Below are positions 18,958 to 32,370 of a DNA stretch of 64,000 nt, piece by piece. The notes beneath the pieces were generated by a model that was not told the origin of the DNA, made no database searches, and saw only the letters and a list, made by a program, of their open reading frames with translations. The number at the start of each line of letters is the position of its first letter. Positions within the stretch are counted from its first letter, which is position 1. The translations under genes were made by a program, and so were the position numbers. Origin of the DNA: Photobacterium sp. SKA34 (GTDB taxonomy: Bacteria; Pseudomonadota; Gammaproteobacteria; Enterobacterales; Vibrionaceae); the NCBI RefSeq assembly GCF_000153325.1, contig NZ_CH724145.1:82406-146405 (forward strand). Reading direction: 5' to 3'.

Positions 18958-21900
18958 TTAATTAAACTCAAGCTCGACCTGCTTATCACCTAGGAGTGTT
19001 TTTAAATCCGATATTAATTGATCGGCTGGCGTTATACGCCATTCTGTTCCTAAAGTGAGTTTGGCACGGACATTCGAGCGCTGATAGTACACATTAACAG
19101 GTACAGTTCCTGCTCTGTGTGGTTCCAACACTTGGCTGAAACGGGCAAAAAATTGCTCATCAATCTGCTGTTCTGTTACAGATATAGCAAGACCACGGAG
19201 ATGTTTTTCTCTCGCTTCTGATATATCGAGCACTTCACGTGCAGACATTCTAAGGCCACCATTGAAATCATCAAAGCTGACCTGTCCTGATACCACTACA
19301 ATTTTATCTTTTTCAAGCAGATCAACATAGCGATCTAAGGCATCAGAGAATAGCATGACTTCCATTCGACCTGAACGATCATCAAGTGTCATTAAGCCAA
19401 TTCTGGTACCACGTTTGGTTGTCATTACACGGGCGGCAATAACAAGCCCAGCAACAGTAGCTACCTTATCACGTCCTGTTTGCTGCGCATCTTTTAAACG
19501 CCATGTTGTGTAATGTTTTAATTCTGATATATACGCATTAATGGGGTGACCTGTTAGGTATAAGCCTAATGTTTCACGCTCGCCTTCCAACCAGACTTTA
19601 TCTGGTGCTTCAGGAATATTAGCATACTTATTCTCAACTTCTTCTGGTGCCGCTGTTAAAACACCAAACATGTCGGCTTGACCGAAGGCTTCGGCTTGGT
19701 GGTGCTGACTCGCCGCTTTTATAGCATCATCCAAGGTTGCCAGCATCGCGGCACGATTAGGCCCTAAGCGATCCATCGCACCCGACTTAATCAGTTTCTC
19801 CAAGACGCGTTTATTGACTTTTTTGGTATCAATACGAGCACAGAAATCAAATAAATCTTTAAAGTGACCGCCTTTTTCACGAGCACTGATAATATTTTCA
19901 ATCGGGCCTTCACCGACGCCTTTTACCGCACCGATACCGTAAACAACGGCACCGTCTTCATCAACATTAAAACGATATAGACCTTTATTAACATCCGGCG
20001 GCAGCAGCTTTAGCTTCATACGGTGACATTCGTCAACCAAGCTAATGATCTTGTCCGTATTATCCATGTCGGCTGTCATTACCGCTGCCATAAATTCGGC
20101 AGGGTAATGCGCTTTTAACCATAAGGTTTGATAAGACACTAATGCATAGGCGGCTGAGTGCGATTTGTTAAATCCGTAACCGGCAAATTTCTCTACCAAG
20201 TCAAAGATTTTCATTGATAGCTCGCCATCAACGCCATTTTTTATCGAGCCTTCTTCGAACACAGCTCGCTGTTTCGCCATTTCTTCAGGCTTTTTCTTAC
20301 CCATCGCACGACGAAGCATATCCGCGCCGCCAAGGGTATAACCCGCCAGCACCTGCGCGATCTGCATTACCTGTTCTTGATACAAGATAATGCCGTAAGT
20401 CGGATCAAGAATTTCTTTTAATGACTCGTGTTGCCATTTTTCATCAGGATAAGAAACCGCTTCTCGAGCATGTTTACGGTCAATAAAGTTATCTACCATG
20501 CCTGATTGCAAAGGGCCGGGACGGAATAGTGCCACCAGAGCGATCATATCTTCAAAACAGTCGGGTTGAAGACGTTTGATCAGATCTTTCATACCACGAG
20601 ATTCAAGCTGAAATACCGCAGTTGATTCTGAACGCTGCAACATCGCAAAGGATTTTTGATCATCCATTGGAATCGCTGCGATATTGATAGGATCTTTACC
20701 TTGTTCAACCAAACGTGGGTTAATTAGCGCTAATGCCCAGTCAATAATAGTTAATGTACGTAAACCTAAGAAGTCAAACTTAACCAAGCCCGCAGTTTCA
20801 ACATCATTTTTATCAAATTGAGTAACGGGGTTATTACCCTCAGCATCACAATATAAGGGAGCAAAGTCGGTGATGGTTGTTGGCGATATAACCACACCAC
20901 CAGCGTGTTTACCTGCGTTACGCGTTACCCCTTCAAGAATGCGACACATATCAATTAAGTCGCGGACTTCTTCATCCGCATCATAGGCTTGACCTAATTG
21001 AGGTTCGGCATCAAACGCTTTCGCGAGTGTCATCCCAGGCTCTGCTGGCACTAACTTTGAAATGCGATCAACAAAGCCATACGGGTGACCTAGCACACGA
21101 CCAACATCTCGAATAACCGCTTTGGCTGCCATGGTACCGAACGTAATGATCTGCGATACCGCATCACGACCATACATTTCAGCCACGTGATCGATAACCA
21201 AATCACGCTTATCCATACAGAAATCGATATCGAAATCGGGCATGGAAACACGCTCAGGATTCAAGAATCGCTCGAAAAGTAAGTCAAACTCCAGAGGATC
21301 TAGATCGGTGATTTTCAGCGCGTAAGCAACCAATGAACCCGCACCTGAACCACGGCCAGGGCCTACAGGCACATCGTTATCTTTCGACCACTGAATGAAT
21401 TCCATTACGATCAAAAAGTAACCAGGGAATCCAATTTGGTTAACAACTTTTAATTCGATATCTAGACGTTCATCATATTCAGGACGACGAGCAGCACGCA
21501 CTTCTGGATCGGGAAATAAAAATTCTAAACGTTCTTCGAGTCCTTCTCTGGATTTAGTAATCAAGAAGTCCTCAATTGTCATATCACCCGTTGGGAAATT
21601 AGGTAAGAAATACTCACCTAATCGAACGGTTACGTTACAACGCTTTGCGATTTCAACTGAGTTTTGTAGTGCTTCTGGGATATCAGCAAATAACTCGCAC
21701 ATTTCTTCTTCACTACGAAGGTACTGCTGTGCGCTATAAAGTTTAGGACGGTTGGGATCAACAAGGGTATAGCCATCATGAATAGCAACGCGAATTTCAT
21801 GTGCGTCAAACTGATCAGCAGTTAATAAACGAACATCATTGGTGGCAACAACGGGTAAATCGGCTTTTTCTGCCAGCTCAATCGCAAAGTGAAGGTATGC

Positions 21901-22437
21901 TTCTTCATCTACACGCCCTGTACGTACTAATTCCAAATAGTAACTATCAGGGAAATGGGTTTGATAAAAAGCAACTAAGCTATCAACCATTTTTTGGTTG
22001 CCTTTTAATAAAGCTTTACCCACGTCACCATTTTTACCACCGGATAGGATAATAAGCCCTTCACGGTGATTCACGAGCCACTCTTTATCAATAACAGGCT
22101 GGTGCTGTACATGACCACGTTGGTAGGCTTCAGAAATCAATAAAGTAAGATTTTTATAACCTTCATTATTTGCAGCAAGAAGGGTGAGTTCAAATAGTTC
22201 ATCGCCCATCTCAGCTGACTGTACTTTGAAATCAGCACCGATAATTGGCTTTATTCCGGCGTCATGAGCAGCAAAGTAAAACTTCACTAAACCACATAGG
22301 TTAGTAAAGTCTGTCATTGCGAGTGCAGGCATACCAAGTTCTGATGCCTTTTTAACGATCGGCTTTACTTTCGCCAAACCGTCAATCATCGAATAATCAC
22401 TATGAACACGAAGGTGGATAAAACGTGGTTCTGCCAT
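18958..22437 (-). CDS. dnaE: DNA polymerase III subunit alpha
   Basis: Catalytic subunit of the replicative polymerase. Domains in order: PHP domain from residue 4 ([15 protein letters not shown]), palm and fingers with the catalytic aspartates in [13 protein letters not shown] (about residue 400), [16 protein letters not shown], the helix-hairpin-helix region near 840, and the C-terminal OB and tau-binding domains. Its 1159 residues match E. coli (1160). A terminator after rnhB implies that dnaE has its own promoter in the 128-bp gap, although in E. coli it is also read from upstream. Confidence 0.98.
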   Translation of the reverse strand: MAEPRFIHLRVHSDYSMIDGLAKVKPIVKKASELGMPALAMTDFTNLCGLVKFYFAAHDAGIKPIIGADFKVQSAEMGDELFELTLLAANNEGYKNLTLLISEAYQRGHVQHQPVIDKEWLVNHREGLIILSGGKNGDVGKALLKGNQKMVDSLVAFYQTHFPDSYYLELVRTGRVDEEAYLHFAIELAEKADLPVVATNDVRLLTADQFDAHEIRVAIHDGYTLVDPNRPKLYSAQQYLRSEEEMCELFADIPEALQNSVEIAKRCNVTVRLGEYFLPNFPTGDMTIEDFLITKSREGLEERLEFLFPDPEVRAARRPEYDERLDIELKVVNQIGFPGYFLIVMEFIQWSKDNDVPVGPGRGSGAGSLVAYALKITDLDPLEFDLLFERFLNPERVSMPDFDIDFCMDKRDLVIDHVAEMYGRDAVSQIITFGTMAAKAVIRDVGRVLGHPYGFVDRISKLVPAEPGMTLAKAFDAEPQLGQAYDADEEVRDLIDMCRILEGVTRNAGKHAGGVVISPTTITDFAPLYCDAEGNNPVTQFDKNDVETAGLVKFDFLGLRTLTIIDWALALINPRLVEQGKDPINIAAIPMDDQKSFAMLQRSESTAVFQLESRGMKDLIKRLQPDCFEDMIALVALFRPGPLQSGMVDNFIDRKHAREAVSYPDEKWQHESLKEILDPTYGIILYQEQVMQIAQVLAGYTLGGADMLRRAMGKKKPEEMAKQRAVFEEGSIKNGVDGELSMKIFDLVEKFAGYGFNKSHSAAYALVSYQTLWLKAHYPAEFMAAVMTADMDNTDKIISLVDECHRMKLKLLPPDVNKGLYRFNVDEDGAVVYGIGAVKGVGEGPIENIISAREKGGHFKDLFDFCARIDTKKVNKRVLEKLIKSGAMDRLGPNRAAMLATLDDAIKAASQHHQAEAFGQADMFGVLTAAPEEVENKYANIPEAPDKVWLEGERETLGLYLTGHPINAYISELKHYTTWRLKDAQQTGRDKVATVAGLVIAARVMTTKRGTRIGLMTLDDRSGRMEVMLFSDALDRYVDLLEKDKIVVVSGQVSFDDFNGGLRMSAREVLDISEAREKHLRGLAISVTEQQIDEQFFARFSQVLEPHRAGTVPVNVYYQRSNVRAKLTLGTEWRITPADQLISDLKTLLGDKQVELEFN

Positions 22438-22511
22438 GACAACCTAATTTATTACGTAACTTAATTATGAAAATTATACCTGAAACAAGGTATGAGAGGT
22501 ATTGAGCAAAC

Positions 22512-22542
22512 AAAAAAATGGCATAGCGAATAGCTATGCCAT
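22512..22542 (-). terminator. Rho-independent terminator of rnhB
   Basis: Perfect 10-bp stem ATGGCATAGC/GCTATGCCAT with a 5-nt loop and seven T residues on the minus strand, 24 bp after the rnhB stop. Confidence 0.92.
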
Positions 22543-22565
22543 TAGTCTGTATAAAGAAAAATCGT

Positions 22566-23177
22566 TTAGTCTAACCCCAACACTCGCTTTACGGGTTTAA
22601 AGCTCTTACGATGCTGCTCTATTGCACCGTATTGCTCTAATGCTTCAAAGTGTGCTTTGGTTGGATAACCTTTATGTTTAGCAAAACCGTACTGCGGAAA
22701 CTCAGCACCTAATATTTCCATTTCACGATCACGGGTCACTTTAGCAATAATGGACGCGGCGCTGATTTCTGCAACGCGTAAATCCCCTTTCACCACAGCC
22801 TGTGCCGCCATCGGTAATTCAGGTACTTTGTTACCATCAATAAGTACGTAATCTGGCTGTAGACTTAAGCCTGCTACTGCGCGCTGCATCGCAACCATCG
22901 TTGCTTGCAAGATATTCAACTTATCAATTTCGTCTGCTTCACAACGACCTAATGACCAAGACAAAGCTTTTTCTTTGATTTCATCAAACAACAAATTGCG
23001 TTTTTTCTCGGTCAACTTTTTAGAATCTGTTAAGCCTTCAATGGGATTATTCGGATCTAAAATCACAGCCGCAGTCACCACTGCGCCAACTAATGGCCCA
23101 CGACCGACTTCATCAACCCCAGCAATACAAGTTGCTTGCGGGTAAACAAAAGGTTCAAACTCTTTTTTATCAGCCAT
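22566..23177 (-). CDS. rnhB: Ribonuclease HII
   Basis: Removes RNA from RNA/DNA hybrids and single ribonucleotides from DNA. The catalytic Asp-Glu pair is in [13 protein letters not shown]; further acidic residues lie in LIDGN and [14 protein letters not shown], with the G-R/K-G-type substrate loop at the N-terminus. Start placed at ATG 23177, one base after the lpxB stop, giving 203 residues; an ATG 15 bp earlier (23192) inside lpxB is also possible. Last gene of the lpx segment, as in E. coli. Confidence 0.95.
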   Translation of the reverse strand: MADKKEFEPFVYPQATCIAGVDEVGRGPLVGAVVTAAVILDPNNPIEGLTDSKKLTEKKRNLLFDEIKEKALSWSLGRCEADEIDKLNILQATMVAMQRAVAGLSLQPDYVLIDGNKVPELPMAAQAVVKGDLRVAEISAASIIAKVTRDREMEILGAEFPQYGFAKHKGYPTKAHFEALEQYGAIEQHRKSFKPVKRVLGLD

Positions 23178-23178
23178 T

Positions 23179-24321
23179 TTACGCTCTATCAATCAAGGCA
23201 AGGACGGCATTTGCTGCTTGTTCATCAGCATTACAACGAATGGTTTTATGCATCTGCTCAAATTTCAACATCAGCTCAGAAGTGTCACCATATAGCATTT
23301 TATCCACTTCATGATAGAGCTTCTCTGGCGTGCAATCTTCTTGCAAAAGCTCGGTGACCAGCTCTTCATCTGCGAGGATATTTGGTAATGATACATACTT
23401 AGTTTTACGCATTTTCTTAAACAGCCACGCCGTTAATGGTTTCACTTTATAGCCCACCACCATCGGACGCTTCACTAACATGCATTCTAATGCAACGGTA
23501 CCCGATGCGAGCAATACAGCATCTGAAGCAATCATTACATTACGAGCAGTATCATCCACCAGTACGAAATCGAGATCCGGTGCCGTTTGTTGCCACGCTT
23601 GCTCAAATTGTGCTCGACGTTTTTGATTAACCAGTGCAACTACAAAACCTAAATCAGGATGTTTAGTCTTAAGCTTTTTACACGTTTCGATAAACGGTGG
23701 CGCGAGCATTTCCATTTCGCTACCTCGGCTACCGGGTAACACCGCAAGCCATCGTTTATCAGGATCTAAGCCTAATAATGTTTGCGCAGCACATTGGTCG
23801 GTTTGCAATGGAATAGCGTCCGCCATTGTGTGTCCGACGAACTCACAAGGAACATTAAACTTATCGTAAAACGCTTTTTCGAATGGCAAGAAAGCAAGCA
23901 CAAGATTAGTGGCAGCTTCGATTTTGAAAATACGCTTTTGGCGCCATGCCCACACCGATGGACTGACATAATGCACGGTTTTAATGCCGCTTTCTTTTAA
24001 ATCTTTTTCTAGGCGTAAGTTAAAATCAGGGGCATCGATACCAACAAAAACGTCTGGCGGGTTATCGCTAAAATATTTAACAAGCTCTGCTTTGACCTTA
24101 AATAAGCGAGGTAAGCGACCTAATACTTCAACAATCCCCATCACCGCAAGCTCTTCCATATCAAACAGCGCTTCACAGCCTTCTGCTTTCATACGAGGAC
24201 CTGCAACACCAACAAATTCAGCATCTGGGTGTTTGGCTTTAACCGCTTTAATAAAACCTGCACCTAAAATATCGCCGGAGATTTCTCCGGCGACAATTCC
24301 TATTCGAAGTGGCTTCGTCAT
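23179..24321 (-). CDS. lpxB: Lipid A disaccharide synthase
   Basis: Joins UDP-2,3-diacylglucosamine and lipid X to form the lipid A disaccharide at the inner face of the cytoplasmic membrane. GT19 glycosyltransferase motifs: [18 protein letters not shown] near the N-terminus, [19 protein letters not shown] and [20 protein letters not shown]. It has 380 residues (E. coli 382). The start overlaps the lpxA stop by one base. Confidence 0.98.
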   Translation of the reverse strand: MTKPLRIGIVAGEISGDILGAGFIKAVKAKHPDAEFVGVAGPRMKAEGCEALFDMEELAVMGIVEVLGRLPRLFKVKAELVKYFSDNPPDVFVGIDAPDFNLRLEKDLKESGIKTVHYVSPSVWAWRQKRIFKIEAATNLVLAFLPFEKAFYDKFNVPCEFVGHTMADAIPLQTDQCAAQTLLGLDPDKRWLAVLPGSRGSEMEMLAPPFIETCKKLKTKHPDLGFVVALVNQKRRAQFEQAWQQTAPDLDFVLVDDTARNVMIASDAVLLASGTVALECMLVKRPMVVGYKVKPLTAWLFKKMRKTKYVSLPNILADEELVTELLQEDCTPEKLYHEVDKMLYGDTSELMLKFEQMHKTIRCNADEQAANAVLALIDRA

Positions 24322-25109
24322 TAGCGAATAATACCGCGTTCTGAGTTATCAAGCACTTCAGAGAAACGTGCTACTGATGGCCAATCTTTCGCCATTTCAG
24401 CAAGTACAAGCTTCACTTCAGCCAATGTTTTTCCTGAGCGATAAATTTCTTTGTAGGCACGACGAATAGCATGTAACTCTGGTTTTTCAAACCCATTACG
24501 CTGTAAACCAACAATATTTAGTCCAAATGGCTTGGCGTGGTTACCTTGTGCTAACACATATGGTGGTACATCTTGTACTACCGCAGAACAACCGCCAATA
24601 TAGCTATATGCACCAACAGTACAGAATGGATGAATAGCAGATAACGCCATTACGCCAGCATAATCACCAACAGTGACATGGCCACCTAAAATAGAATTGT
24701 TACCAATATGAGTATGATTGCCAACAACCACATCGTGGGCAATATGGGCATTCACACACAGTAAATTGTCGTTACCAACAACAGTAACGCCTTTATCTTG
24801 GGTCGTACCACGATGAATCTGTACACTTTCACGGATCACGTTACGATCACCAATCACAAGACGTGTTGCTTCGCCTTGATATTTCTTATCTTGGCACTCT
24901 TCACCGATCACGGCGAATGGGAATATACGATTATCTTTACCGATCACCGTTGGACCTTTAATCACAACGTGTGACATCACTTCAGTACCATCACTAATTT
25001 CAACATCAGTGGCAATATAAGTGAATGGGCCAACTTTAACATTGGCGCCAATCTTTACACCGTCTTCAATCACTGCTGACGGATGTATTTGTGCGGTTTC
25101 ATGGATCAT
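24321..25109 (-). CDS. lpxA: UDP-N-acetylglucosamine acyltransferase
   Basis: First enzyme of lipid A synthesis, transferring a 3-hydroxyacyl chain to UDP-GlcNAc. A left-handed beta helix of hexapeptide repeats begins at residue 1; the catalytic His lies in [13 protein letters not shown]. Start at ATG 25109 ([14 protein letters not shown]) overlaps the fabZ stop by 4 bp and matches the E. coli N-terminus; the longer frame from 25130 is not needed. It has 262 residues, equal to E. coli. Confidence 0.98.
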   Translation of the reverse strand: MIHETAQIHPSAVIEDGVKIGANVKVGPFTYIATDVEISDGTEVMSHVVIKGPTVIGKDNRIFPFAVIGEECQDKKYQGEATRLVIGDRNVIRESVQIHRGTTQDKGVTVVGNDNLLCVNAHIAHDVVVGNHTHIGNNSILGGHVTVGDYAGVMALSAIHPFCTVGAYSYIGGCSAVVQDVPPYVLAQGNHAKPFGLNIVGLQRNGFEKPELHAIRRAYKEIYRSGKTLAEVKLVLAEMAKDWPSVARFSEVLDNSERGIIR

Positions 25110-25561
25110 GAGAATACTCGTCGTGCACATTTAAGTTCAGCTGAACATACCACTTCACCGTCAACTGTTGCTACGCCATTAAATAGCGCAATACCGCGAC
25201 GCTCCTTGATAAATTCAACATTCAAAATAAGCTGATCGCCAGGGCCTACAGGCTTACGAAACTTTGCTTTATCGATACTTGCAAAGTAGTACAGTTCATT
25301 TTCAGCAGGTGCACCAAAGGTTTTAAATGCAAGTAGACCTGTTGCTTGTGCCATCGCTTCTAAAATCATTACACCTGGAAACACCGGCATATTAGGGAAA
25401 TGACCAGTAAATTGAGGCTCATTGACAGAAACATTTTTGATTGCTGTTAACGTTTTGCCTTCATCATAATTAGTAACACGGTCAATCATTAAGAAAGGAT
25501 AACGATGAGGAAGCAGTTCCTGAATTTCTGTGATGTTTAGCGTCTTATTTTCGCTGGTCAA
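25106..25561 (-). CDS. fabZ: 3-hydroxyacyl-ACP dehydratase FabZ
   Basis: Dehydrates 3-hydroxyacyl-ACP in fatty acid elongation and competes with LpxA for the same substrate. Hot-dog fold with the active-site His in [13 protein letters not shown], conserved [25 protein letters not shown] (catalytic Glu) and [13 protein letters not shown]. It has 151 residues (E. coli 151). Coupled to lpxA by a 4-bp overlap. A hairpin (GCCTACC/GGTAGGC) with a weak T tract lies in the 93-bp gap after lpxD. Confidence 0.98.
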   Translation of the reverse strand: MTSENKTLNITEIQELLPHRYPFLMIDRVTNYDEGKTLTAIKNVSVNEPQFTGHFPNMPVFPGVMILEAMAQATGLLAFKTFGAPAENELYYFASIDKAKFRKPVGPGDQLILNVEFIKERRGIALFNGVATVDGEVVCSAELKCARRVFS

Positions 25562-25654
25562 AACTAAATACCTGTCTTAGAGAGAATAAAATAATATTCA
25601 ATATAAATGCAAAACGGCCTACACAAGGTAGGCACATCAATTAAACGTAAAAAC

Positions 25655-26683
25655 TTACTTCTCTTTCGCTGCGAGTTCTCTTTCAACAGCTTTTAAACGT
25701 TTGTTCATATCATCAATACGATGAACACGCGTTGCAGTTTTACGCCATTCGCGGTTTGTTTGTAATGGAATACCTGAAGAATACATACCTTTTTCTTCAA
25801 TACTTCGCATTACCATACCCATACCTGTGACGGTTACACCATCAGCAATGTTGATATGGCCATTTAATACTGATGCACCACCAATAATACAATATTTACC
25901 AATTTTGGTGCTGCCAGCGACAATTGTACCACCTGCCATCGCTGTACCATATCCGATCTGCACGTTATGGGCGATTTGCATTTGGTTATCAATGATCACA
26001 TTGTCTTCGATAATGGTGTCATCGAGTGCACCACGGTCAATCGTCGTACATGAACCAATTTCAACACGATTACCAATCCGCACAGAGCCCAGTTGAGGGA
26101 TTTTTACCCACTCACCTTTCTCATTAGCATAACCGAAGCCATCTGCACCAATAACCGTGCTTGACTGCACTAAACAATCGCTACCTAACTCAACATTGTG
26201 ATAGATAGTGACATTCGCCCATAATTTAGTGTTATCACCAATAACCGCATTTTTACCGATAAAACAACCCGCACCAATTTGCACGTTATTACCTAAAGTA
26301 ACACCAGCTTCAATCACTGCGTTATGACCAATAGCAACGTTATTACCAAGTGTAGACGTTGGATCTATAAATGCAGATGCGGCTATCTCGGTTGCTGCTG
26401 CTGGCGTTGTATCTAATAGTTGTGCAACTAATGCGTAGCTTAAGTAAGGATCTTTAACAACTAATGCATTACCTTGGAAGAATTCGACATCCGCTTCTCG
26501 TAGCATTACTGCATCAGCCTTGCAATCAGCAAGTTGCTTACGGTATTTGCTATCAGAAAGGAACGTTATTTGACCTTCCACAGCCTTGCTCATTCCAGCA
26601 ATAGAATGGATTTCCACAGAGTCGTCGCCTTGAAGCTCTGCACCTAATTTTTCAGCTAGTTTAGCAAGTGAAATTGCAGCCAT
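25655..26683 (-). CDS. lpxD: UDP-3-O-(3-hydroxyacyl)glucosamine N-acyltransferase
   Basis: Third acyl step of lipid A synthesis. N-terminal uridine-binding domain (about 1-95), then a hexapeptide-repeat left-handed beta helix (about 100-300) with the catalytic His in [12 protein letters not shown], and a C-terminal helix. It has 342 residues (E. coli 341). Between skp and lpxD is a 112-bp gap with a strong hairpin (AACAGCCAC/GTGGCTGTT, 26707-26728) but no T run. Confidence 0.98.
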   Translation of the reverse strand: MAAISLAKLAEKLGAELQGDDSVEIHSIAGMSKAVEGQITFLSDSKYRKQLADCKADAVMLREADVEFFQGNALVVKDPYLSYALVAQLLDTTPAAATEIAASAFIDPTSTLGNNVAIGHNAVIEAGVTLGNNVQIGAGCFIGKNAVIGDNTKLWANVTIYHNVELGSDCLVQSSTVIGADGFGYANEKGEWVKIPQLGSVRIGNRVEIGSCTTIDRGALDDTIIEDNVIIDNQMQIAHNVQIGYGTAMAGGTIVAGSTKIGKYCIIGGASVLNGHINIADGVTVTGMGMVMRSIEEKGMYSSGIPLQTNREWRKTATRVHRIDDMNKRLKAVERELAAKEK

Positions 26684-26795
26684 ATTTACCTTATACCTAT
26701 TGTAACAACAGCCACAAAAGTGGCTGTTAGTACGCTAAAAACTGGTATATCGCAAAAATAGTGATATACCAATCATTATTGCTTCATATTACTGA

Positions 26796-27305
26796 TTACT
26801 TTACCGCAGCAATCACTTTAGAAGAAAGATCATCTTTCTTATTCGCGAATAAAACAGCTTGTGCGTCTAACACGATGTTATAACCATTTTTCGCTGCAAC
26901 TGTATCAATCGCTGTACGGATTTTCTTAACAAGCTTCTGCTCTTCTTCCATACCACGACGACGTTGATCTTCCGCAAGTGCTTGTGCTTTTAGTTTATAA
27001 TCAGAATCAAGTTGAGCAAGTTCTCGTTGAAGCTTTTGACGTTGATCTGAACTCATTAGTTCACCATCACGCTTCAATTTATCAATCTTGCCCTTCATCT
27101 TAGTTTCGATAGAACGTAGTGCCGCAACACGACCACTGAATTCTTTCTTTAACTTATCTTGAACCTTGTAACGCTGAGCTAACTCAGACATTGCTTGACC
27201 AGTAGATACGTAACCAATTTTTTGAGCAGCTTCCGCTGCATTTGCGTACATAGACGAAGATAGAATTACCAAGCCAAGACTTGCTGCTTTAATCCATTGT
27301 TTCAA
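26796..27305 (-). CDS. skp: Periplasmic chaperone Skp (OmpH), TTG start
   Basis: Trimeric periplasmic chaperone that carries unfolded outer-membrane proteins to the BAM complex. Start placed at TTG 27305 (MKQWIKAASLGLVILSSSMYANA), which has GAGGAG seven bases upstream and aligns with E. coli MKKWLLAAGLGLAL; the frame extends to another TTG at 27320 that would overlap the ribosome-binding site. The signal peptide is followed by QKIGYVSTGQAM and long charged helices that form the tentacles. It has 169 residues. It starts 17 bp after the bamA stop. Confidence 0.96.
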   Translation of the reverse strand: MKQWIKAASLGLVILSSSMYANAAEAAQKIGYVSTGQAMSELAQRYKVQDKLKKEFSGRVAALRSIETKMKGKIDKLKRDGELMSSDQRQKLQRELAQLDSDYKLKAQALAEDQRRRGMEEEQKLVKKIRTAIDTVAAKNGYNIVLDAQAVLFANKKDDLSSKVIAAVK

Positions 27306-27322
27306 AAGTTCTCTCCTCAAAA

Positions 27323-29728
27323 TTAGAATGTCTGACCAATTGTGAATGTGAAGAATTCCTCATCATCCCCTTCATATTTCTTGATTGGTTTCGCAACCGA
27401 GAATACAAGTGGACCCATTGGTGACATCCACTGTAAAGCTGCACCGGCAGAAGCTCGGATCATACCTGGATCAGAGTAATCAGGTATATTATTTGTAGTA
27501 CCTGCTGGGTGATACTCTGTATTCCAAACACTACCTGCATCAACAAAGAAGCTAGTACGTATTTGATTTTTCAGCTCATCAGAAGCAAATGGCGTTGGAA
27601 CAATCAGCTCCATACTTGCAAGCGCAATCGCGTTACCACCATCTGCATCATCACTATTAACCCAACTAGGGTTGTTACCCTGACTACCTGAACGATATAT
27701 TGCTTTAGGACCGACAGTATTTGAACGGAAACCACGAATGGTACTAAAACCACCCGCATAGAAGTTTTCGTAGAATGGCATTAGCTGATCACTACCATTA
27801 TCCGTTGTGCCGTAGCCGTTACCGTAACCTAATTTACCACGTAGTAATAAGCTGAAATCTTGTTTTTCCGTTAAAGGAATATACTGACGCACATTGTACT
27901 GCGCTTTAAAGTACTGTGAATCAGAACCAGGGATTGTCATCTTAAATGATAAATCTTGGCGATTACCTGAGGTTGGAAAATACCCTCGATTTAAGTTGTT
28001 ACGCGTCCAACCAATAGTCCAACTAAAATCATCCAATTCAATCGTACTATCTGGATCTAAATTAAATCCATGCGCGCGCTTAAATTGACTAACTTGGTAG
28101 GAATCAGCCACATCAGAGATCTTATTATGATCGTAACCCAAACTAAAGTTAAAGTAGTTTAACTCATTAAATGGGAAGCCCCACGTTAAGCTAGTACCGT
28201 AGCTTTGGTTGGTATAATCCGAGATATTGGCATCAGATGCCTTAAACTCGTTATAATAGATCTTACCACCAAGACTGACATTATTAATCGTGAAATAAGG
28301 ATCGTTGTACTCAAGGCTAATGTTTTTAGAGTAATCATTCGTCATAGCATTGATACCAAAACGATTACCCGTACCTAAGAAATTATCTTGGGTCAAACCA
28401 GCTTGGAAACTAATACCTGATTCAGTACCGAAACCAACACCGAAATTAACACTACCAGAATTGGCCTCTTTCACGTTGTACTTAATGTCAACCTGATCAT
28501 CAGAACCAGGTACTCGTACGGTTTGTACATCGACATTTTCAAAGAAACCGGTACGGTTTAAACGTTTTTTACCTGTATCAATCTTCTTCGCATTTAACCA
28601 AGTACCTTCCATTTGACGCATTTCACGGCGTAAAACTTCATCTTTAGTATTAGTATTACCACGGAACTCGATATTACGAACGTACATACGTTTACCTTGC
28701 TCAACATTTACAACCAATGATACTTCATTGGTCTTATCATCAAACTCTGGATATGTTGTCACTTTCGGGTAAGCGTAACCTGCTTCACCAAGTTTACTTT
28801 TAACCGCTTCTTCTAGCGATGTAACAGCAGCGCCGTTATAAACAGAGCCAGTCTTAAATGTTACCAGCTTATCGAACTCAGCAGCACGACCTGAAACATC
28901 ACCACGGAACTGTACGTTCTTAACTTTATACTGATGGCCTTCATGGATTTTAAGAGTGATATACACGCCTTTTTTATCCGGTGAAATAGACACTTGTGTA
29001 TCATCGAGTCGATATTTCAAATAACCATTATTCAAATATTGAGAACGTAGCGCTTCTAAATCGCCTTGTAATACTTGTTTTTGATATTTTTCATTCGCCA
29101 TGAAGTTCCACCAAGGCACGTCGTCCTTAAGTGTAAACTTGCTGCGTAATTCATCATCACTGAAAACATGGTTACCTAAAATGTTAATCTGCTTAATTTT
29201 TGCAGACACACCTTCAGTGAAAACAAATTTAATATCAGCACGATTACGAGGCAGAGGCGTAACAACAGCTTCTACCGTTGCGTTGTATTTACCAACACTG
29301 TAATAGAAATCCTCTAGCCCTTTTTCAATTTTTCGTAACGTTGTACGATCAAGCGCTTCACCCACACGCAAACCTGATGCATCTAAATTTTCTTTTAGCT
29401 GCTCAGCTTTGATTGCTTTGTTACCTGCAAAAGTAATATCAGCAATTGTAGGACGCTCTGTTACATCGATCTGAAGCGTATTGCCGTCACGATATACTCT
29501 AATATTTTCAAAGTTGCCAGAAGAGTAAAGTGATTTTATCAGTTCTGAAATATCCTGTTGATCAACAGTATCTCCAACGCGGACTGGCATTTTTAACAAT
29601 GCAGCACCTAACGTGACACGCTGAAGTCCTTCAAAACGAATGTTATCAACTACAAATTTATCTTCCGCACTATGCGCAACGCTACTGGTTAAAAGCAGCG
29701 ATGCGACCAACAGTTTTTTAATCGCCAT
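27323..29728 (-). CDS. bamA: Outer-membrane protein assembly factor BamA
   Basis: Omp85 insertase that folds beta-barrel proteins into the outer membrane. Signal peptide [21 protein letters not shown], five POTRA domains (about residues 24-425; the fifth includes [24 protein letters not shown]) and a 16-strand barrel containing the IRGF motif in [15 protein letters not shown]. It ends in Phe (TFTIGQTF), the usual C-terminal barrel signal. It has 801 residues (E. coli 810). Confidence 0.98.
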   Translation of the reverse strand: MAIKKLLVASLLLTSSVAHSAEDKFVVDNIRFEGLQRVTLGAALLKMPVRVGDTVDQQDISELIKSLYSSGNFENIRVYRDGNTLQIDVTERPTIADITFAGNKAIKAEQLKENLDASGLRVGEALDRTTLRKIEKGLEDFYYSVGKYNATVEAVVTPLPRNRADIKFVFTEGVSAKIKQINILGNHVFSDDELRSKFTLKDDVPWWNFMANEKYQKQVLQGDLEALRSQYLNNGYLKYRLDDTQVSISPDKKGVYITLKIHEGHQYKVKNVQFRGDVSGRAAEFDKLVTFKTGSVYNGAAVTSLEEAVKSKLGEAGYAYPKVTTYPEFDDKTNEVSLVVNVEQGKRMYVRNIEFRGNTNTKDEVLRREMRQMEGTWLNAKKIDTGKKRLNRTGFFENVDVQTVRVPGSDDQVDIKYNVKEANSGSVNFGVGFGTESGISFQAGLTQDNFLGTGNRFGINAMTNDYSKNISLEYNDPYFTINNVSLGGKIYYNEFKASDANISDYTNQSYGTSLTWGFPFNELNYFNFSLGYDHNKISDVADSYQVSQFKRAHGFNLDPDSTIELDDFSWTIGWTRNNLNRGYFPTSGNRQDLSFKMTIPGSDSQYFKAQYNVRQYIPLTEKQDFSLLLRGKLGYGNGYGTTDNGSDQLMPFYENFYAGGFSTIRGFRSNTVGPKAIYRSGSQGNNPSWVNSDDADGGNAIALASMELIVPTPFASDELKNQIRTSFFVDAGSVWNTEYHPAGTTNNIPDYSDPGMIRASAGAALQWMSPMGPLVFSVAKPIKKYEGDDEEFFTFTIGQTF

Positions 29729-29763
29729 TACTGTTCTGATTATTCCTTGCTAAAAACGCATTA

Positions 29764-31119
29764 TTAAAGACGGGTAAAATCATTGAATAGCGCAACGGCC
29801 ATTAACGCAACCAAAACGGCTGATCCCACTCTATAGCCAATATCCTGAATTCGTTCTGATACAGGACGACGGGTTACAGCTTCAATGGCGAAAAACATTA
29901 AATGTCCTCCATCCAATATAGGAAGCGGTAACAAATTAACTATACCTAAATTGACACTTATCAGTGCTAAAAATCCGAGAAAATAGACCAGACCAAAGTC
30001 GGCGGTCATTCCTGCACCTTTTGCAATGGATATCGGTCCACTGAGGTTTTTAATTGCAACATCACCTGTAAATAGTTTAGTGACCATATCAAAAGTCAAC
30101 GTCACTAATTGTTTAGTTTTTTCTGTTGCTTTAACCGCAGCTTCAATTGGACCAAACTGCAAGTTTACTTTATAAGACTCAGGCCACGGTTCAATCTCAG
30201 GCGCTAATCCTACATAGCCAACTTGATTACCATCTGGTTCAACCTTACTACGAGGAACTAATGATAACATCACAGGTTCATCATCTCGCAACACTTCAAC
30301 TGAAAGCGGTTGCTCAGGGTGCATACGCACCGCATCAACAAACTGCTGCCATTCAGTTACAGGCTTTTTATCAATTGCTACAATCTTATCATTTAATTTA
30401 AATCCTGCATCTACTGCAGCACTATTATCAACCAATTGCGCAACATTTAACGTAATTTTAGGTCGATAAGGCGTAATACCTAATGTTTTTAGTACTTTCT
30501 CAGACTCAGGATCATAAGACCAATGAGATAGATCTAAAGTGCGCGTCACGATGACATTACTGTCAGGCTCTGTCGCTGTGATCACCATACTCTTATCACC
30601 AATATGAGAAATCATTGCCATATTGGCTGATTCCCAATCTGATGTTTCGATTCCTGAAATAGATTTAAGTTCCATTCCAGGTGTAATTCCTGCTTGTGCC
30701 GCGATAGATTGTGGAGCCACTTCACCAATATATGGCTTTAGCGCAGGGACCCCGATTAGATACACAACCCAATATGCAAAAATGGCAAAAATAAAATTAG
30801 CTAAAGGACCTGCAGCAACAATTGCACTTCGTTGCCAAAGTTTTTTGTTATTAAACGCCATATGACGCTTTTCAAGGGGAACTTCTTCTACCCGCTCATC
30901 AAGCATTTTTACATAGCCGCCCAATGGGATCATTGCCAATGTATATTCTGTTCCGTCTTTTCCTTTACGACGGAAAAGTGCCTTACCGAAACCAATAGAA
31001 AAGCGTTCAACGTATACACCGCAACGGCGAGCAACCCAAAAATGACCAAACTCATGGACTGCAATTAATATTCCTAGAGCAACTAAAAAAGCACTTAAAT
31101 TGCGGATAAATTCAATCAT
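29764..31119 (-). CDS. rseP: Intramembrane zinc protease RseP
   Basis: Site-2 protease that cleaves RseA in the sigma-E envelope stress response. Zinc site [11 protein letters not shown] (about 22-32) in the first span, two tandem PDZ domains (about 120-300), and the third catalytic element [10 protein letters not shown] near 395. It has 451 residues (E. coli 450). The ATG overlaps the dxr stop by 4 bp; bamA follows after 35 bp. Confidence 0.97.
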   Translation of the reverse strand: MIEFIRNLSAFLVALGILIAVHEFGHFWVARRCGVYVERFSIGFGKALFRRKGKDGTEYTLAMIPLGGYVKMLDERVEEVPLEKRHMAFNNKKLWQRSAIVAAGPLANFIFAIFAYWVVYLIGVPALKPYIGEVAPQSIAAQAGITPGMELKSISGIETSDWESANMAMISHIGDKSMVITATEPDSNVIVTRTLDLSHWSYDPESEKVLKTLGITPYRPKITLNVAQLVDNSAAVDAGFKLNDKIVAIDKKPVTEWQQFVDAVRMHPEQPLSVEVLRDDEPVMLSLVPRSKVEPDGNQVGYVGLAPEIEPWPESYKVNLQFGPIEAAVKATEKTKQLVTLTFDMVTKLFTGDVAIKNLSGPISIAKGAGMTADFGLVYFLGFLALISVNLGIVNLLPLPILDGGHLMFFAIEAVTRRPVSERIQDIGYRVGSAVLVALMAVALFNDFTRL

Positions 31120-32312
31120 GCAAATTCCTTGGTGATGACATCTGAAGCAAGTTGACGCGCTTGTTTATCTATTTCCATTACCTCAGCAATATTGTGAGGT
31201 TCAACAAGCACGGCTATTTCTAGCACTTTTTGGTTCACTTTAGCAATATCTGTAAAACAAATTTCACTCGCTAAAAATGCAGCAACAGCCATTTCATTAG
31301 CAGCATTCAACGTCGTTGTTGCCGCTTGCCCTTGATAGCACGCATCAATGGCAAGCTTTAAACATGGATAACGATCAAAGTCTGGTTTCATAAAAGTAAA
31401 TTCACCAATTTGACTAAAATCAAGCGGAGCTACACCTGCATCGACACGTTCAGGGTATGCCATTGCACAAGCGATCGGCGTACGCATATCGGGTAATCCC
31501 ATTTGCGCAATAACAGAACCATCTTTATATTGCACCATTGAGTGAATAACAGACTGCGGGTGTATAATGACATCCATTTGCTCGCGGCTGGCATTAAATA
31601 ACCAGCGTGCTTCAATATACTCTAGACCTTTATTCATCATTGTGGCTGAATCCACAGAGATTTTTGGCCCCATTGACCAATTAGGATGAGCAATTGCCAT
31701 TGCTGGTGTCACATCATCTAACTCTACAATATTAGTGTATCGAAACGGACCACCGGAGCCTGTCAATAACACTTTGCTCACGCCCGATGCTGATAAATCA
31801 CAACGTCCCATACGCTGCTGAATATTTGTCGGCAATGATTGAAAAATTGCATTATGCTCACTATCAACTGGTAATAATTCAGCGCCATACTGTTCACAAG
31901 CATCAATGAACATTTGTCCTGTCATTACCAGCGCTTCTTTATTAGCAAGTAAAATACGTTTGCCTTTTTTCACTGCTGCCATAGTTGGTAATAAGCCTGC
32001 TGCGCCAACAATCGCCGCCATAACAGTGTCTACATCATCAAGTGCTGCTACTTCACAAACACCCTGCTCGCCAGCAAGCACTGTTGTAGCAATTTCCTGC
32101 CGCTTTAACAACGTCATCAATTCTGCTGCAGCTTGAGTATCAAACATCGCAGCAAATTTCGGTCGCCATTGCTGACAAAGCGCAAACATTTTTTCAACAT
32201 TTGAACCTGCAGCAAGTGCTACTACTTCAAATCGCTCAGGGTTTTTAGCAACGACATTTAAAGTACTGCTACCTATTGAGCCCGTAGCTCCTAGGATCGT
32301 TAACTTACGCAT
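31116..32312 (-). CDS. dxr: 1-deoxy-D-xylulose 5-phosphate reductoisomerase
   Basis: Second enzyme of the MEP isoprenoid pathway; NADPH-dependent. N-terminal Rossmann motif [15 protein letters not shown], then [12 protein letters not shown], the metal-binding [11 protein letters not shown], and the flexible loop [23 protein letters not shown]. It has 398 residues (E. coli 398). Also named ispC. A terminator-like hairpin upstream suggests it is expressed partly separately from cdsA. Confidence 0.98.
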   Translation of the reverse strand: MRKLTILGATGSIGSSTLNVVAKNPERFEVVALAAGSNVEKMFALCQQWRPKFAAMFDTQAAAELMTLLKRQEIATTVLAGEQGVCEVAALDDVDTVMAAIVGAAGLLPTMAAVKKGKRILLANKEALVMTGQMFIDACEQYGAELLPVDSEHNAIFQSLPTNIQQRMGRCDLSASGVSKVLLTGSGGPFRYTNIVELDDVTPAMAIAHPNWSMGPKISVDSATMMNKGLEYIEARWLFNASREQMDVIIHPQSVIHSMVQYKDGSVIAQMGLPDMRTPIACAMAYPERVDAGVAPLDFSQIGEFTFMKPDFDRYPCLKLAIDACYQGQAATTTLNAANEMAVAAFLASEICFTDIAKVNQKVLEIAVLVEPHNIAEVMEIDKQARQLASDVITKEFA

Positions 32313-32330
32313 AAAATCACTTACATTTAC

Positions 32331-32356
32331 AAAAAAGGCAGCGTAATGGCTGCCTT
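32331..32356 (-). terminator. Terminator or attenuator between cdsA and dxr
   Basis: Minus strand AAGGCAGC/GCTGCCTT stem with a 6-nt loop running into TTTTTT, 15 bp after the cdsA stop and inside the otherwise continuous gene cluster. Confidence 0.8.
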
Positions 32357-32370
32357 AGAAAAGAGGTGGC